64,000 nt of DNA from Nitrospira sp. ND1 (GCF_900170025.1 NZ_FWEX01000006.1:3215839-3279838), one strand, 5' to 3'. Positions 26,710 through 36,020 are shown, counted from the stretch's first letter. Numbers and translations: made by a program. The notes: generated by a model from the letters alone, not told the origin.

Positions 26710-28847
26710 TGCAACGATGGGCGGAAGCCCGCGCCTCCATCCGCAAAAGCGTGCTGTTCTGGTGGATTCTCTTCGTCGTGATGCAAATGGCGGAGCGGGT
26801 GTTTCTGTTGCGCGACGCGTTTGAGCAGGAAGCTCCCAGCCTGCCGCTGCTGCTCAAGACCCTTGTCGTCGGCGTGCGGGGGGATTTCATTACCGCCACC
26901 TTTGCGTTGGTACTGGCCGGGGTCGGGGCAGGGGCATGGGCCCTGCGGGGGCATGGCTGGAGCGGATTGAGACGTCTGACCCAGCCCTTCCTCCTGTCGT
27001 TTCGATCTGGGCTGCACGTGGGGTCTGTGCTGACCGGCTTGTTGTTGTTTGTCCTGCTGTGTGTGGACATGGGGTACTACGGGTTCAACCGGCAGCATAT
27101 GGACTTCGTGTTTCTCGAATATGTCGGCGACCTCTTTGCGCCTGCGGCGACATCGGACAGCACCAATGTGCAGGCGATGCAGCAAACCAGCGCAGAGTTA
27201 GGCGCGGCAGGTAAATGGGCGGGAAGGCTGGCGCTCTTTCTGGGCATCCAGGCTGTGGCCATGGGGCTGTGGTGGTGGAGTTTTTCCTGCGCCATTGTGC
27301 CGGCGTTGGCTCGCTGGCGGCCGGGCTCGGGGTTTCAGGCGAACACGTTCCTCCTTGTTGCGCTGGTGGCGGGCGGCGCCGGGTTCCATCATTCCGGCCC
27401 CTACGGGATTCGGATCGCGCCGATCGGAAGCATGGTCTATTACACGCTGGCGCAGAATCCCGTCCTCTTTGCGGCTGAAGCCCTGCGAATCGCGGTGGTA
27501 TCGCGAGGGTCGATGGAGCAACGGGCAAGTGCCGAGGCGATGCCCTATGAGGTCGCCGTTCAGACCGTGCAGCGATTGCTCGGCCCGGGTGAAGCATTTG
27601 TGGATCAGCGGTATCCCCTGGTCAGAACCATGGCCGCCTCTTCTGATAGTGTTCGGTTACCCGGGCAGGCGAACATCCTGTTGGTATTTCTCGAAGGGCT
27701 GGATCGCCGGTATCTCGAGCAGAAGTACGGCGAGATTCAGGGGACACCTTTTTTGGATCGCCTGAAGCAGGAGAGCGTCTACTTCGAGAACTTTTTCTCC
27801 AACGGCGTTCAAACGTCACGGGGGCTGTTTGCGACCCTCTGCAGCGCCTTTCCGCGGCAAGGGGCCGCCGCAATGAAAACGCGCTATGCCCACGATTACC
27901 TCTGTCTGCCGTCTTTGTTACAGCGTCAGGGCTACCGAACGGAGATGGTGATCGGGCAGCATCGGGACTTGAACCGGCTTCAGTCGTTCGTGGCGCGCAA
28001 TGGTTTGCAGCAGCTGATCGACGAGGGAGATTTTCCCAAGGATGCGGAGCGGATGGGCCTCGGCATCGTGGACGGCGCCCTGTTCGATCTCTGTTACGAA
28101 CGCATCAAGCAACGCCAGGCGGAGGACAAACCGTTTTTTCTGACGACCCTCACGTTGTCGACCCATCATCCCTTCGCGGCCCCGCAGAACCATCCCGACG
28201 TGCGTCTGCTGCAGGAGCAGGTGCAAGACAAGTATGTCGGCGCTCTGCGATATACGGATCTCGAATTCGAGCGGGTGTTTACCAGACTCGTTCGCGAGGG
28301 ACTCTTGCGGAATACGGTTGTCGTCGTCCTGGGTGACCATGGCCGGCACGAACCGGTCGGGAGCACAGATATGGAGCGAAAGGCGGGTCATTTTGCATCG
28401 CCGCTGTTTATCTGGATGGACGAGTCGTTGCGCACTCCGGCCACCTATCGCCCGCGGACCGTGTCGGCCATTGCCAGCCAGGTCGATGTGGCTCCGACCC
28501 TGCTGGCGCTCAACGGCATTCTACCTGCCGTGGGGGCGTTCGCCGGACATGATTTGACCTGTCTGTTGGTGCGGGATTGTTTGCCGAACCAGGTGGCCTA
28601 TCTCACCAGTGTCTACGACAATCTGGTCGGCCTGGCCAGTCCGGACGGGCTGTTATTGTATTCGTTCTCGACCGAGTCGTTTCAAGAGGCCACGCTCAAT
28701 TTCGACGCGGTATCCGACAGCGAGTCGGGCCGGCGACGACGGTTCGCTACTCACGACCGGGAGTTGATGGCTCTCTACGAGGTGGCGAATGTCGCGCTCG
28801 ATTCGAATCGCCTCTGGTCCTGGCGCGAGTTCGGGACACGATTATGA
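26706..28847 (+). CDS. LtaS-like sulfatase-domain membrane transferase
   Basis: A 713-residue inner-membrane enzyme. About five hydrophobic segments in the first 270 residues precede a periplasmic alkaline-phosphatase-superfamily domain (about 315-610). Visible metal and nucleophile motifs are LLVFLEGLDRR (Glu), NGVQTSRGLFATLCS (probable Thr nucleophile) and VVLGDHGRHEP (Asp/His). In this family such proteins transfer phosphoglycerol (LtaS, MdoB) or related phospho-groups from phospholipid to a glycan. Within an LPS core cluster, phosphoglycerol modification of core or O-chain is a fair guess. Phosphoethanolamine transfer is an alternative. Both ends overlap neighbours by four or fewer bases. 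Confidence 0.85.
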   Translation: MMQRWAEARASIRKSVLFWWILFVVMQMAERVFLLRDAFEQEAPSLPLLLKTLVVGVRGDFITATFALVLAGVGAGAWALRGHGWSGLRRLTQPFLLSFRSGLHVGSVLTGLLLFVLLCVDMGYYGFNRQHMDFVFLEYVGDLFAPAATSDSTNVQAMQQTSAELGAAGKWAGRLALFLGIQAVAMGLWWWSFSCAIVPALARWRPGSGFQANTFLLVALVAGGAGFHHSGPYGIRIAPIGSMVYYTLAQNPVLFAAEALRIAVVSRGSMEQRASAEAMPYEVAVQTVQRLLGPGEAFVDQRYPLVRTMAASSDSVRLPGQANILLVFLEGLDRRYLEQKYGEIQGTPFLDRLKQESVYFENFFSNGVQTSRGLFATLCSAFPRQGAAAMKTRYAHDYLCLPSLLQRQGYRTEMVIGQHRDLNRLQSFVARNGLQQLIDEGDFPKDAERMGLGIVDGALFDLCYERIKQRQAEDKPFFLTTLTLSTHHPFAAPQNHPDVRLLQEQVQDKYVGALRYTDLEFERVFTRLVREGLLRNTVVVVLGDHGRHEPVGSTDMERKAGHFASPLFIWMDESLRTPATYRPRTVSAIASQVDVAPTLLALNGILPAVGAFAGHDLTCLLVRDCLPNQVAYLTSVYDNLVGLASPDGLLLYSFSTESFQEATLNFDAVSDSESGRRRRFATHDRELMALYEVANVALDSNRLWSWREFGTRL

Positions 28848-28899
28848 TCGTGTGGGGCACAATTTCTTGTTCGTCGTTGTTCGAGAAGGATCTGCTGCT

Positions 28900-29697
28900 G
28901 TGAATCACATTCCGGTGTCGGCCGTGGTCATCGCCTACAATGACGAGCCCAATATGCGGGCTTGTCTGGAGTCCATTACTTGGGCGGATGAAATCATCGT
29001 GGTGGATTCCCACAGTACCGACGCCACCGAGCGCATCAGCCGGGAATTTACCGACCAGGTCTATCAGCATGACTTTCATGGATTCGGGCGCCTGCGGAAC
29101 GAGGCCCTGACCCATGCCACGCACGACTGGGTGTTCAGTCTGGATACCGATGAACGGGCGACGCCGGAGTTGCGCGAGGAGATCCGGCGCGTGCTGGCTG
29201 CCGGCCCGGAGGCCGATGCCTACTTCGTCCCCCGCAAGAATTACTTTCTCGGGCGCTGGATCAAACATTGCGGCTGGTTTCCTGACTACCGGCAGCCGCA
29301 GTTGTTTCGGAAGAGCCGGCTGCGTTATCGGGAGGAACTTGTCCATGAAAGTTTCGATCTGGACGGGAAAATCGGCTACTTGACGGCCGCTGCGCTGCAG
29401 TACCCCTTCCGGGATATCGACCATTACTTAGCGAAGCAGGAGCGCTATTCCGATCTCATGGCGCGGCGCATGGTCGAGCAGGGGCGTGCATTCTCCCCGC
29501 ATCAGCTGGTCTCACATCCCTGTTTCACATTTCTGAAAATGTATGTCGGGCGGAAAGGTTGTCTGGACGGGGTGCCCGGACTCATCTTGTCCGGACTCTA
29601 TGCCTATTATACGTTCATCAAGTACGCGCGTTTCTGGGAGTTGCGGTCCCGGGTGCTGCCTGAGGGCAGCCAGGCTGCGCCGGTGAAGCAGGGCTAA
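28900..29697 (+). CDS. Glycosyltransferase family 2, WaaE/KdtX-like
   Basis: A 265-residue GT-A enzyme. The N-terminal HIPVSAVVIAYNDEPNMRAC and WADEIIVVDSHSTDATE are typical of WaaE/KdtX LPS-core beta-glucosyltransferases. The DXD-like SLDTDERATPEL follows at about 87. A C-terminal helix region (LYAYYTFIKYARFWEL) is expected at the membrane. I chose GTG 28900 because AAGGA lies nine bases upstream and the GT2 motif then starts at residue 5. A longer in-frame ATG at 28789 would overlap the previous gene. It is followed by a paralogue. Confidence 0.87.
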   Translation: MNHIPVSAVVIAYNDEPNMRACLESITWADEIIVVDSHSTDATERISREFTDQVYQHDFHGFGRLRNEALTHATHDWVFSLDTDERATPELREEIRRVLAAGPEADAYFVPRKNYFLGRWIKHCGWFPDYRQPQLFRKSRLRYREELVHESFDLDGKIGYLTAAALQYPFRDIDHYLAKQERYSDLMARRMVEQGRAFSPHQLVSHPCFTFLKMYVGRKGCLDGVPGLILSGLYAYYTFIKYARFWELRSRVLPEGSQAAPVKQG

Positions 29698-29736
29698 GCG
29701 TGACGGGTTACTGACGATGGAGCGAGACGCAGCACC

Positions 29737-30498
29737 ATGACGATTGCGGCGGTGGTCATCAGCAAGGATGAAGAGAAGAATATTGCCGACTGTCTCGAGT
29801 CCCTGCGCTGGGCCGACGAACTGATCGTCGTGGATGCGGAAAGTCGGGACCGGACGGTGGAGTTGGCAAAGCAGTACACCCCGAAAGTGTTTGTCCGCCC
29901 GTGGCCCGGGTATGGCCCGCAAAAAAACTTCGGCATCGATCAGGCCGCTGCGGAGTGGATTCTCGTGGTGGATGCCGATGAGCGCGTGACCGTGGGATTG
30001 CGAAGGGAAATCGAAACGTTACTGGCGACGGCCCCGGCCGCCGACATCGGAGGGTATGAGATTCCCCGGCGGAATTTTTTCTACGGGAAATGGATTCAAG
30101 GCGGCGGGCTCTATCCGGACTATCAGCTGCGGCTCTTCCGAAACACTGCCGGCCGGTACGACGATGTGAAGCTGCATGAAAACTTCACGCTCAGCGGGCG
30201 TCGGGAGCGGCTTCAGGAGCCCTTCGATCACTACAGCATGCCCACCGTCAACCATCACATCCGCAAGATGATGCGGTATACGACTCTCGGTGCCGATGAG
30301 AAACTCAAGCGGGTCACCCATATCAGCGGCTGGGTCATTGCCACGCACCATCTTGGTACGATCCTCAAAACCCTGTTCTCCCGCGGCGGGTATCGCGACG
30401 GGGTGCACGGATTGGTGGTGGCGATGTTTGCCGGCCTCCACACATTCGTCAAATATGCCAAGGCCTGGGAGCGTGTGAACGTGAGGCGGGACGCATGA
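29737..30498 (+). CDS. Glycosyltransferase family 2, WaaE/KdtX-like (second copy)
   Basis: A 253-residue GT2 protein with the same layout as the preceding gene: IAAVVISKDEEKNIADCLES, WADELIVVDAESRDRT, VVDADERVT as the metal-binding region (about 86), and a C-terminal hydrophobic LHTFVKYAKAWERV. Both have a conserved FLGRWIKH/FYGKWIQG-type block followed by G..PDYQ.RLFR. The pair probably arose by duplication and may add successive sugars to the core. Confidence 0.87.
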   Translation: MTIAAVVISKDEEKNIADCLESLRWADELIVVDAESRDRTVELAKQYTPKVFVRPWPGYGPQKNFGIDQAAAEWILVVDADERVTVGLRREIETLLATAPAADIGGYEIPRRNFFYGKWIQGGGLYPDYQLRLFRNTAGRYDDVKLHENFTLSGRRERLQEPFDHYSMPTVNHHIRKMMRYTTLGADEKLKRVTHISGWVIATHHLGTILKTLFSRGGYRDGVHGLVVAMFAGLHTFVKYAKAWERVNVRRDA

Positions 30499-30547
30499 TC
30501 GATCCAACCTTGCCCGGCATGAACCTGGCGGAGGTCCCGTTCCCCTG

Positions 30548-31651
30548 ATGCGTATCGGGATCGACGCAGCGTCAATCGTGGGGGACAAGGGCGGCGTCGG
30601 CTGGCATACCTATCATCTGCTCCGGTCGCTGCTGGCCTTGGATGAGCAGGTCGAGTATGTCGGATATCTCCGGCCCGGGTCTCTGCAAGCGGGCCGGCTC
30701 GAAGGCTGGCCGGTCCACGATCGTCTGCGATGGGTGGAAACGCCGCGGTGGTTGATGCCATGCCGGGGCGCGTGGGACAGGCTCGATCTCTATCACGGCC
30801 CCAACTTCAAGATGCATACGACGGGACGATCGGGCGGCATCGTCACCATCCATGACCTGTGGCTGGTCCGGCACCCGGAATATTCGAGGAAGCTGTTGGG
30901 GCAGGCCGGTTCCTCCAGGCGGGCCATCGCCACGGCCAACCGGGCGCGACGGGTCGTGACGGTGTCGGAGTTTTCAGCCCGTGAAATAGAAGCCTTGTAT
31001 GGAATTCCGCGTGAACGGGTGGTCGTCATCCATAACGGCGTGACCGAGGAATTCTCTCCGGTTCAGGATGAGCAGGGGATGGCAGTGTTGAGGGCACGGT
31101 GGGCGATTCCATCTGCCGGATTTATCCTGTTCGTCGGCGGAGCAGATCCACGAAAAAACCACCGTGTTTTTCTGCAGGCCGTGGCACAGTCGCGTTCGCA
31201 GCTTGGAGGGCGGGCCATTCTGCTCGTGGGAGATGCGGAGCATCCGCAGGGAAGTTATCTCGCGACGGCCCGGTCGCTCGGGTTGGAGCAGGACGTGCGT
31301 TGCACCGGTCGCCTCAATCGGGAGGATCTGTGCCGGCTCTACTCTTACGCCGAGGTGTTTGTCTTTCCGTCGCTCTATGAGGGCTTCGGCATGCCGGTGC
31401 TGGAGGCGATGGCTTGTGGAGCGCCGACGATTACCTCCTCGACGTCGTCTCTTCCGGAAGTGGCAGGGGATGCGGCGTTGCTGGTGAACCCAGAGGATGC
31501 CGAGGCGTTAGGAGCGGCGATGGTGAAGGTGCTCTCCGAGCAGGCGCTGCAACAGCAGCTTCGGGATCGTGGCTTTGAGCGGACGCGACTCTTTACCTGG
31601 CAACGTGCGGCGTTGCGCACCAGCGCCTTGTATCGTGAACTCTGTGCCTGA
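30548..31651 (+). CDS. Glycosyltransferase family 4 protein
   Basis: A 367-residue GT4 enzyme. The N-terminal lobe begins MRIGIDAASIVGDKGGVGWH. The linker region has VVTVSEFSAREI, where Ser-Glu-Phe precedes the interdomain hinge. The donor lobe shows FVGGADPRKNHRVF and VFVFPSLYEGFGMPVLEAMA with the EX7E pair (about 272). Mannosyl- and rhamnosyltransferases of O-chains often look like this. GGAGG precedes the ATG by a normal distance. A hairpin element begins right after the stop and probably ends the transcript. Confidence 0.87.
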   Translation: MRIGIDAASIVGDKGGVGWHTYHLLRSLLALDEQVEYVGYLRPGSLQAGRLEGWPVHDRLRWVETPRWLMPCRGAWDRLDLYHGPNFKMHTTGRSGGIVTIHDLWLVRHPEYSRKLLGQAGSSRRAIATANRARRVVTVSEFSAREIEALYGIPRERVVVIHNGVTEEFSPVQDEQGMAVLRARWAIPSAGFILFVGGADPRKNHRVFLQAVAQSRSQLGGRAILLVGDAEHPQGSYLATARSLGLEQDVRCTGRLNREDLCRLYSYAEVFVFPSLYEGFGMPVLEAMACGAPTITSSTSSLPEVAGDAALLVNPEDAEALGAAMVKVLSEQALQQQLRDRGFERTRLFTWQRAALRTSALYRELCA

Positions 31652-31652
31652 G

Positions 31653-31779
31653 GCAGGCTGTTGAAAAAAACCGCCAGCATCGTTCTCACTTCGCTCAGAG
31701 GTTCAGCGTACGGCCGAGAGTACGCTGAACCTCTTCGCTTGCTGCGGCCTTGCTGGGCGGTCTTTTTGAACAGCCTGCA
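31653..31779 (+). repeat. Dispersed hairpin element, copy B
   Basis: A 127-bp element starting two bases after the upstream gene's stop. The outer ends CAGGCTGTTGAAAAAAACCG and the reverse complement of the right end match at about 20 of 22 positions. The centre holds a perfect 14-bp inverted repeat (31698-31711 with 31720-31733, 8-base loop). It shares CTTGCTGCGGCCTTGC and flanking sequence with copies A and C. The whole unit could fold into one long hairpin and act as a bidirectional terminator. Confidence 0.85.
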
Positions 31780-31871
31780 GGCTATGAGTGCCCCATATGC
31801 GATTCTCAGTAGTTCTGAATTCCACAGGTATTGGGATAGTGTTGCAGCGAGCTGCTAAGAGCGACGGCGTG

Positions 31872-32915
31872 ATGGATCTTCAGAATATTCTGATCATCAA
31901 ATTGCGGCATATCGGCGATGTGCTCCTATCTACGCCGGTGTTGCGCGGACTGCGGACTGCCTTTCCCCTGGCGCGGCTGACCATGTTAGTCAATCGCGGA
32001 ACGGAAGGAGTGTTGGCGCATAACCCGGATGTGAACGAAGTCTTGTGCCTCGAGAAGGGCTCCTTGAAGGCCCAGCTGAAATTTGTGCAGATGCTCAGGC
32101 AACGAGCGTTTGACGGCGTCGTCGATCTGACCGATGGCGATCGCTCGGCCGTCATCGGTCTGGCGACCGGTGCGCCCGTCCGTATCGGATTTAATGCCGA
32201 ACATCGCTGGCGCGGGCTCTTGTACAGCACCGTGGCTAAACCACGCCAGGCGGATCAGCATCGAGTGGACTATGATCTCTGCGCCTTGCGGGCTCTGGGG
32301 CTGGACACGAAGCCGGGTACCCCGGCATTGTACCCGTCGCCGACGGATGAGCAGACGGTGGAGGCCTGGATGCAGGAGGCCGGCCTGTTGTCTGCGCAGG
32401 CCTCGCCGTTGTTGGTGCTGTTGCAACCGGGAGCGCGTTATTCGCTGAAAGTCTGGCCGCATGAACGTTTCGCTCAGCTGGCCGATCGGCTCGCCGACAG
32501 GTTTGTCTGCCGGATTCTCCTGGGCGGCGATCAACGTGAACGCGAGGTGGCTGAGCAGGTCGCCCGCAAGACGCGCTGTGCGCCCATTGTAGTGGCGGGG
32601 AAGTTTTCGCTCCTGCAGTTTGCCGCGTTGGTCAAACGTTGTGCGCTGTTCGTCGGAAACGACGGTGGCGCCATGCACATTGCCGCAACGATGGGAACGC
32701 CGGTTGTGGCTATTTTCGGGCCGACCTATCCGCAACGGTGGGGGCCGCGCGGCGGACCGGCGCAGGTGATTTACAAAGGCCTGGATTGCCGGGCCTGCTA
32801 TCATCCGACCTGCTTGCGCGGGGACGATAGCTGTATGCAACAGATTGCGGTGGATGAGGTGTTTACGGCGGCCAGCCGGATGTTGGAACGCACGCCGGCG
32901 AGGACAGAGACATGA
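31872..32915 (+). CDS. Heptosyltransferase (GT9, WaaQ/RfaQ-like)
   Basis: A third GT9 enzyme, 347 residues. It starts MDLQNILIIKLRHIGDVLLS, the version of the motif seen in heptosyltransferase III. VDLTDGDRSAVIG and the donor-half GNDGGAMHIAATMGTPVVAI follow, then a Cys-containing CRACYHPTCLRGDDSC segment. I start it at ATG 31872 (GTG 31869 is also possible) because upstream in-frame ATGs at 31788 and 31797 add residues unlike the family and no SD supports them. It opens a new run after hairpin element B. The next gene overlaps its stop. Confidence 0.86.
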   Translation: MDLQNILIIKLRHIGDVLLSTPVLRGLRTAFPLARLTMLVNRGTEGVLAHNPDVNEVLCLEKGSLKAQLKFVQMLRQRAFDGVVDLTDGDRSAVIGLATGAPVRIGFNAEHRWRGLLYSTVAKPRQADQHRVDYDLCALRALGLDTKPGTPALYPSPTDEQTVEAWMQEAGLLSAQASPLLVLLQPGARYSLKVWPHERFAQLADRLADRFVCRILLGGDQREREVAEQVARKTRCAPIVVAGKFSLLQFAALVKRCALFVGNDGGAMHIAATMGTPVVAIFGPTYPQRWGPRGGPAQVIYKGLDCRACYHPTCLRGDDSCMQQIAVDEVFTAASRMLERTPARTET

Positions 32916-33811
32916 GCGACGAACTGGTCAGCGTGGTCATTCCGGTGTTCAACGGTGCGCCGTTCGTCGCCAAGGCCGTGGCCAGCGTGCGGGCGCAGGG
33001 GCACGGTGCCGTGGAAATCCTAGTAGTGGATGACGGATCGACAGACGGAACGCAGGAGGTGTTGAAACGTCTTGAGCAAAGCGACGGCATTCGATGGTTT
33101 CAGCGCAGCCACGGCGGACCGGCCCGTTCCCGGAATTACGGCATCGCCGCAGCGCAGGGACAGTTCATCGCGTTGTTGGATTGTGACGATATCTGGTTGC
33201 CGGGCAAACTCGCCGCCCAGTTGGCTGTCATGCGTGCGCGACCGGACGTGGGGCTGGTTCATACGGACTTCGAGGTACGATTTGAGGACGGCACCTTGGA
33301 GGAGCGCGTGTCGGCACGATCGAGCCGTGAGCCGATGGTGCAGGCGTTTGCCGGCGGTCATGTTGCGCTGCCGTCGACACTGCTGATTCGGAAATCGGTG
33401 CTCGATCAGATCGGGAGTCTGGACCCTGAACTGTACGGGTCGGAAGATTCCGATCTCACGATCCGGCTGTTTCGTGTGACCAGGTTCGAGTGCATCGATG
33501 AAGTGTTGGTGCATAAGTTGCAACGGGGGCACGGCTATCGGGACATGGCCTTCGATGAGCAGACCCACCGGGAGCGGGTGTTGGCCAGCCGCGACCGCTT
33601 TCTCATGCGCCTTGAGGGGTTTGCTCCCCTGACGGCGACGCAACGCGCCGCATTGGACCGGGAATGGGCGAACTACTTTCTATTAAAAGGGGCGGCGGCA
33701 GAACGGGCCGGCCGTCGGAGTGACGCGCGGCGGCACTATTGGGAGGCGATCTGCAAGGCCCCGACCCGCGTGCGATGTTATACGCGCTGGCTTCGCACCC
33801 TGAAGCCCTAG
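32912..33811 (+). CDS. Glycosyltransferase family 2 protein
   Basis: A 299-residue GT-A enzyme: LVSVVIPVFNGAPFVAKAV, VVDDGSTDGTQEVL, and LDCDDIWLPGKL as the metal-binding region (about 92). LDPELYGSEDSDLTIRL follows at about 175, the usual acceptor-side ED motif of O-antigen GT2 proteins. The C-terminal 60 residues carry a basic helical tail (AERAGRRSDARRHYWEAICK) resembling a TPR-like repeat. The start overlaps the heptosyltransferase stop (ATGA). Confidence 0.88.
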   Translation: MSDELVSVVIPVFNGAPFVAKAVASVRAQGHGAVEILVVDDGSTDGTQEVLKRLEQSDGIRWFQRSHGGPARSRNYGIAAAQGQFIALLDCDDIWLPGKLAAQLAVMRARPDVGLVHTDFEVRFEDGTLEERVSARSSREPMVQAFAGGHVALPSTLLIRKSVLDQIGSLDPELYGSEDSDLTIRLFRVTRFECIDEVLVHKLQRGHGYRDMAFDEQTHRERVLASRDRFLMRLEGFAPLTATQRAALDREWANYFLLKGAAAERAGRRSDARRHYWEAICKAPTRVRCYTRWLRTLKP

Positions 33812-33878
33812 CGACAGCGCCGGGTATGCCCCACAGGCCTTGCGCCGAGCACTTCGCAAAGAGATCGCCAAAGGAACT

Positions 33879-34895
33879 ATGGAAACCATCAGTTGCGACG
33901 TATGCGGAGAGGCCTCGAACACCGCCATCTTTTGCCAATACGATCTCACACATCACGTCACCGACGACCTATTTACGGTCGTTCGTTGTCAGGGCTGCCG
34001 CTTGTTGTTCCTGAATCCTCGTCCCACTCGCGAGGAGATCGGCGGCTACTATCCTTCCACCTACTATCCCGAGGCAGCACCTCGGCAGGCCGGCGATCTC
34101 CGCCGCACTGCCAAACGATGGTCGGGAAAAATCCGGCGATGGATCGCCCAGGATTTTTACGGTTACCCGGCGCCGGAATCGGCCCGTCGCTGGCAATGGG
34201 CGCGCCGGCTTCTGTTATGGCCTGAGTTCCTGTGGCGCCGTTGGCGGGGGCGCGGGCTGCTCCCCTGGGCTGGGCAGGGGCGGGTGTTGGATGTCGGGTG
34301 CGGTTCGGGAGGCAATCTGGCGGTCTTGCAAGAGCAAGGATGGAAGGTGTCGGGGGTGGATGCCAGTGCCGTGGCCGTGGCGCAGGCGCAGGCTCGTTTC
34401 GGCGAGCGGGTCCGGCAGGGTGATCTGGCGTCGATGGCCTATCAGGAACGGACGTTCGATACGGTCCTGTTTAGTCATGTCCTGGAGCATTTACACGATC
34501 CGCTGTCTCTACTCAAAGAGGTCTGGCGAATATTGGATTGGGAGGGGCGGGTCGTGATCCTCTGTCCGAATGCCGGCAGCCTGGAAGCGAGAATGTTTGG
34601 ACGATGGTGGTTTCCATGGGAACTGCCACGCCACTTATTTCACTATGAACGCGCCACGCTGACGCGGCTGTTGGAGGCTGCCGGGTTCCAGATTGAGTCG
34701 GTCAGTACCGGTTTGGGATCGCTCTACTTTATGGCGAGCCTGGACCGGTTGTGTGAAGAGCGGTTCAAGCGAGCGGTCCCCTGTCGCCGGTTGATCGAGA
34801 AAGTGCTCATCCGCCCGTTTTGTTTCTGCGTCGGCCATCTAGGGCATGGGACTGAGTTGAAGGTGTATGCCAGGAAAGGTCGGAGTGCGGGCTAG
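33879..34895 (+). CDS. Class I SAM-dependent methyltransferase with N-terminal zinc-ribbon-like motif
   Basis: A 338-residue protein. The N-terminus has two Cys pairs (ISCDVCGE and VRCQGCRLLFLNPRPT), a pattern seen in sugar- and glycan-associated methyltransferases. The SAM-binding motif I is VLDVGCGSGGNLAVLQEQGW (about 137). FSHVLEHLHDPLSLLKE matches motif II/III. A C-terminal PWELPRHLFHY segment is common in this family. It probably methylates an O-chain sugar or lipid-linked intermediate. AAAGGA precedes the ATG at 33879. Its last four bases overlap, tail to tail, the convergent GT2 gene. Confidence 0.84.
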   Translation: METISCDVCGEASNTAIFCQYDLTHHVTDDLFTVVRCQGCRLLFLNPRPTREEIGGYYPSTYYPEAAPRQAGDLRRTAKRWSGKIRRWIAQDFYGYPAPESARRWQWARRLLLWPEFLWRRWRGRGLLPWAGQGRVLDVGCGSGGNLAVLQEQGWKVSGVDASAVAVAQAQARFGERVRQGDLASMAYQERTFDTVLFSHVLEHLHDPLSLLKEVWRILDWEGRVVILCPNAGSLEARMFGRWWFPWELPRHLFHYERATLTRLLEAAGFQIESVSTGLGSLYFMASLDRLCEERFKRAVPCRRLIEKVLIRPFCFCVGHLGHGTELKVYARKGRSAG

Positions 34896-35803
34896 ACAAA
34901 ATACGATCTGACCAGACGCGACCATGTTTTGACATTGTAGGGATCGTGGCGGAGGGCTGACTGGAACGCCTGACGAGCGGCGGTGGGCGTGTTGGCCCGC
35001 AGGTGGTGTTTGCCGAGGTCGGCATAATAGATCGCCCAATCGTGCGAGAGGGCATCGCCTTCGGGGGTGCCGGGTCGGCAAGAGGCGGCGTGTTTGTCGA
35101 GGAACCGGCGCCGACCGTCCAGCGCGCGTAACGAGGGGATATTCCGCGACGCATTGTGTCCGTAGAGCCGGTGCCGATAGAGCGGTTTGGGAAGATGAAT
35201 GAATCGGCCCGGACCGTAGAGCCGGATGATCAGATCGATGTCCTCCCAAATCGAAAGGGCCGCATCGTAGCCGCCCACGGCATCGAAACAGGTCTTGCGG
35301 AAAAGCGAGCCCGATGTGGCGGCGTCGTGTCCTCCCCGCAGCAATTGCGTGATGCTGCGTTGCTGTTTCATCGCGGCATCGTATTCAAGAATCTCGTTCC
35401 GTTCATTGACTTGGTACCCGTCGCAGTGCACGAGTGTTGCCTGCGGGGCGCTCTCGAGGATGCCGAGCGTCGCTTCCAGGAAGGTGGGCTCCCACAGATC
35501 GTCCTGATCGAGAAATGCCAGATAGGGGGTTTGGGCCAGGCGCGCGCCGGTATTTCTGGCGGCGGCTTGTCCGCTGTTCTGTGGGTGACGCACGTAGCGG
35601 ACCTGCTGGATGGCTTGCACCAACGCGCCTGTGCCGTCCGTCGAGGCATCGTCTACGACGATGATCTCACCGGCGGCCAGCGTTTGTGCGCGCACGGAAT
35701 CGATGGCCTCCTTCAGATATCTGGAGGTGCCGTTGTAGGCGGGAATAACGACGCTGATCTGTGCCACGGGCCTGGGTTCCTTGGAGGCGTCAATCGGTAA
35801 CAT
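34892..35803 (-). CDS. Glycosyltransferase family 2 protein on the opposite strand
   Basis: A 303-residue GT2: ISVVIPAYNGTSRYLKEAI, VVDDASTDGTGAL, LDQDDLWEPTFLEATL as the metal-binding region (about 107), and an AALSIWEDIDLIIRLYG motif at about 195. The C-terminal LGKHHLRANTPTAARQAFQS resembles a TPR-like tail, as in the 32912 GT2. It is the only minus-strand gene between 9.8 and 64 kb, converging on the methyltransferase with a 4-bp overlap. The 217-bp divergent gap to the next GT4 gene (35804-36020) shows no promoter I would defend. Confidence 0.88.
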   Translation of the reverse strand: MLPIDASKEPRPVAQISVVIPAYNGTSRYLKEAIDSVRAQTLAAGEIIVVDDASTDGTGALVQAIQQVRYVRHPQNSGQAAARNTGARLAQTPYLAFLDQDDLWEPTFLEATLGILESAPQATLVHCDGYQVNERNEILEYDAAMKQQRSITQLLRGGHDAATSGSLFRKTCFDAVGGYDAALSIWEDIDLIIRLYGPGRFIHLPKPLYRHRLYGHNASRNIPSLRALDGRRRFLDKHAASCRPGTPEGDALSHDWAIYYADLGKHHLRANTPTAARQAFQSALRHDPYNVKTWSRLVRSYFV

Positions 35804-36020
35804 AGGCAGTGAACCCAGTCAACCGGCGCTGCTGCCGACCCATCCAGACGACATCGGTTCGACTGTCTTGACTTGCCGGGTAGGCTGTGATTCCATGCGC
35901 GCCGATTGTGTGCAGGCGGTTATTCGTGATGCCATCGCACCCAATCGTTCATGTGATGGCCCCTGTGCGTGATCGCGAGCCGGTCCTTTCCTTCACCATA
36001 GGTCTATTCCGCGCAATATT

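Noticed and set aside
35804..36020. Promoter TTGACT in the divergent gap between GT2 and GT4 genes
   Set aside because: At 17-bp spacing the -10 (TTCCAT) is poor and no other spacing helps.
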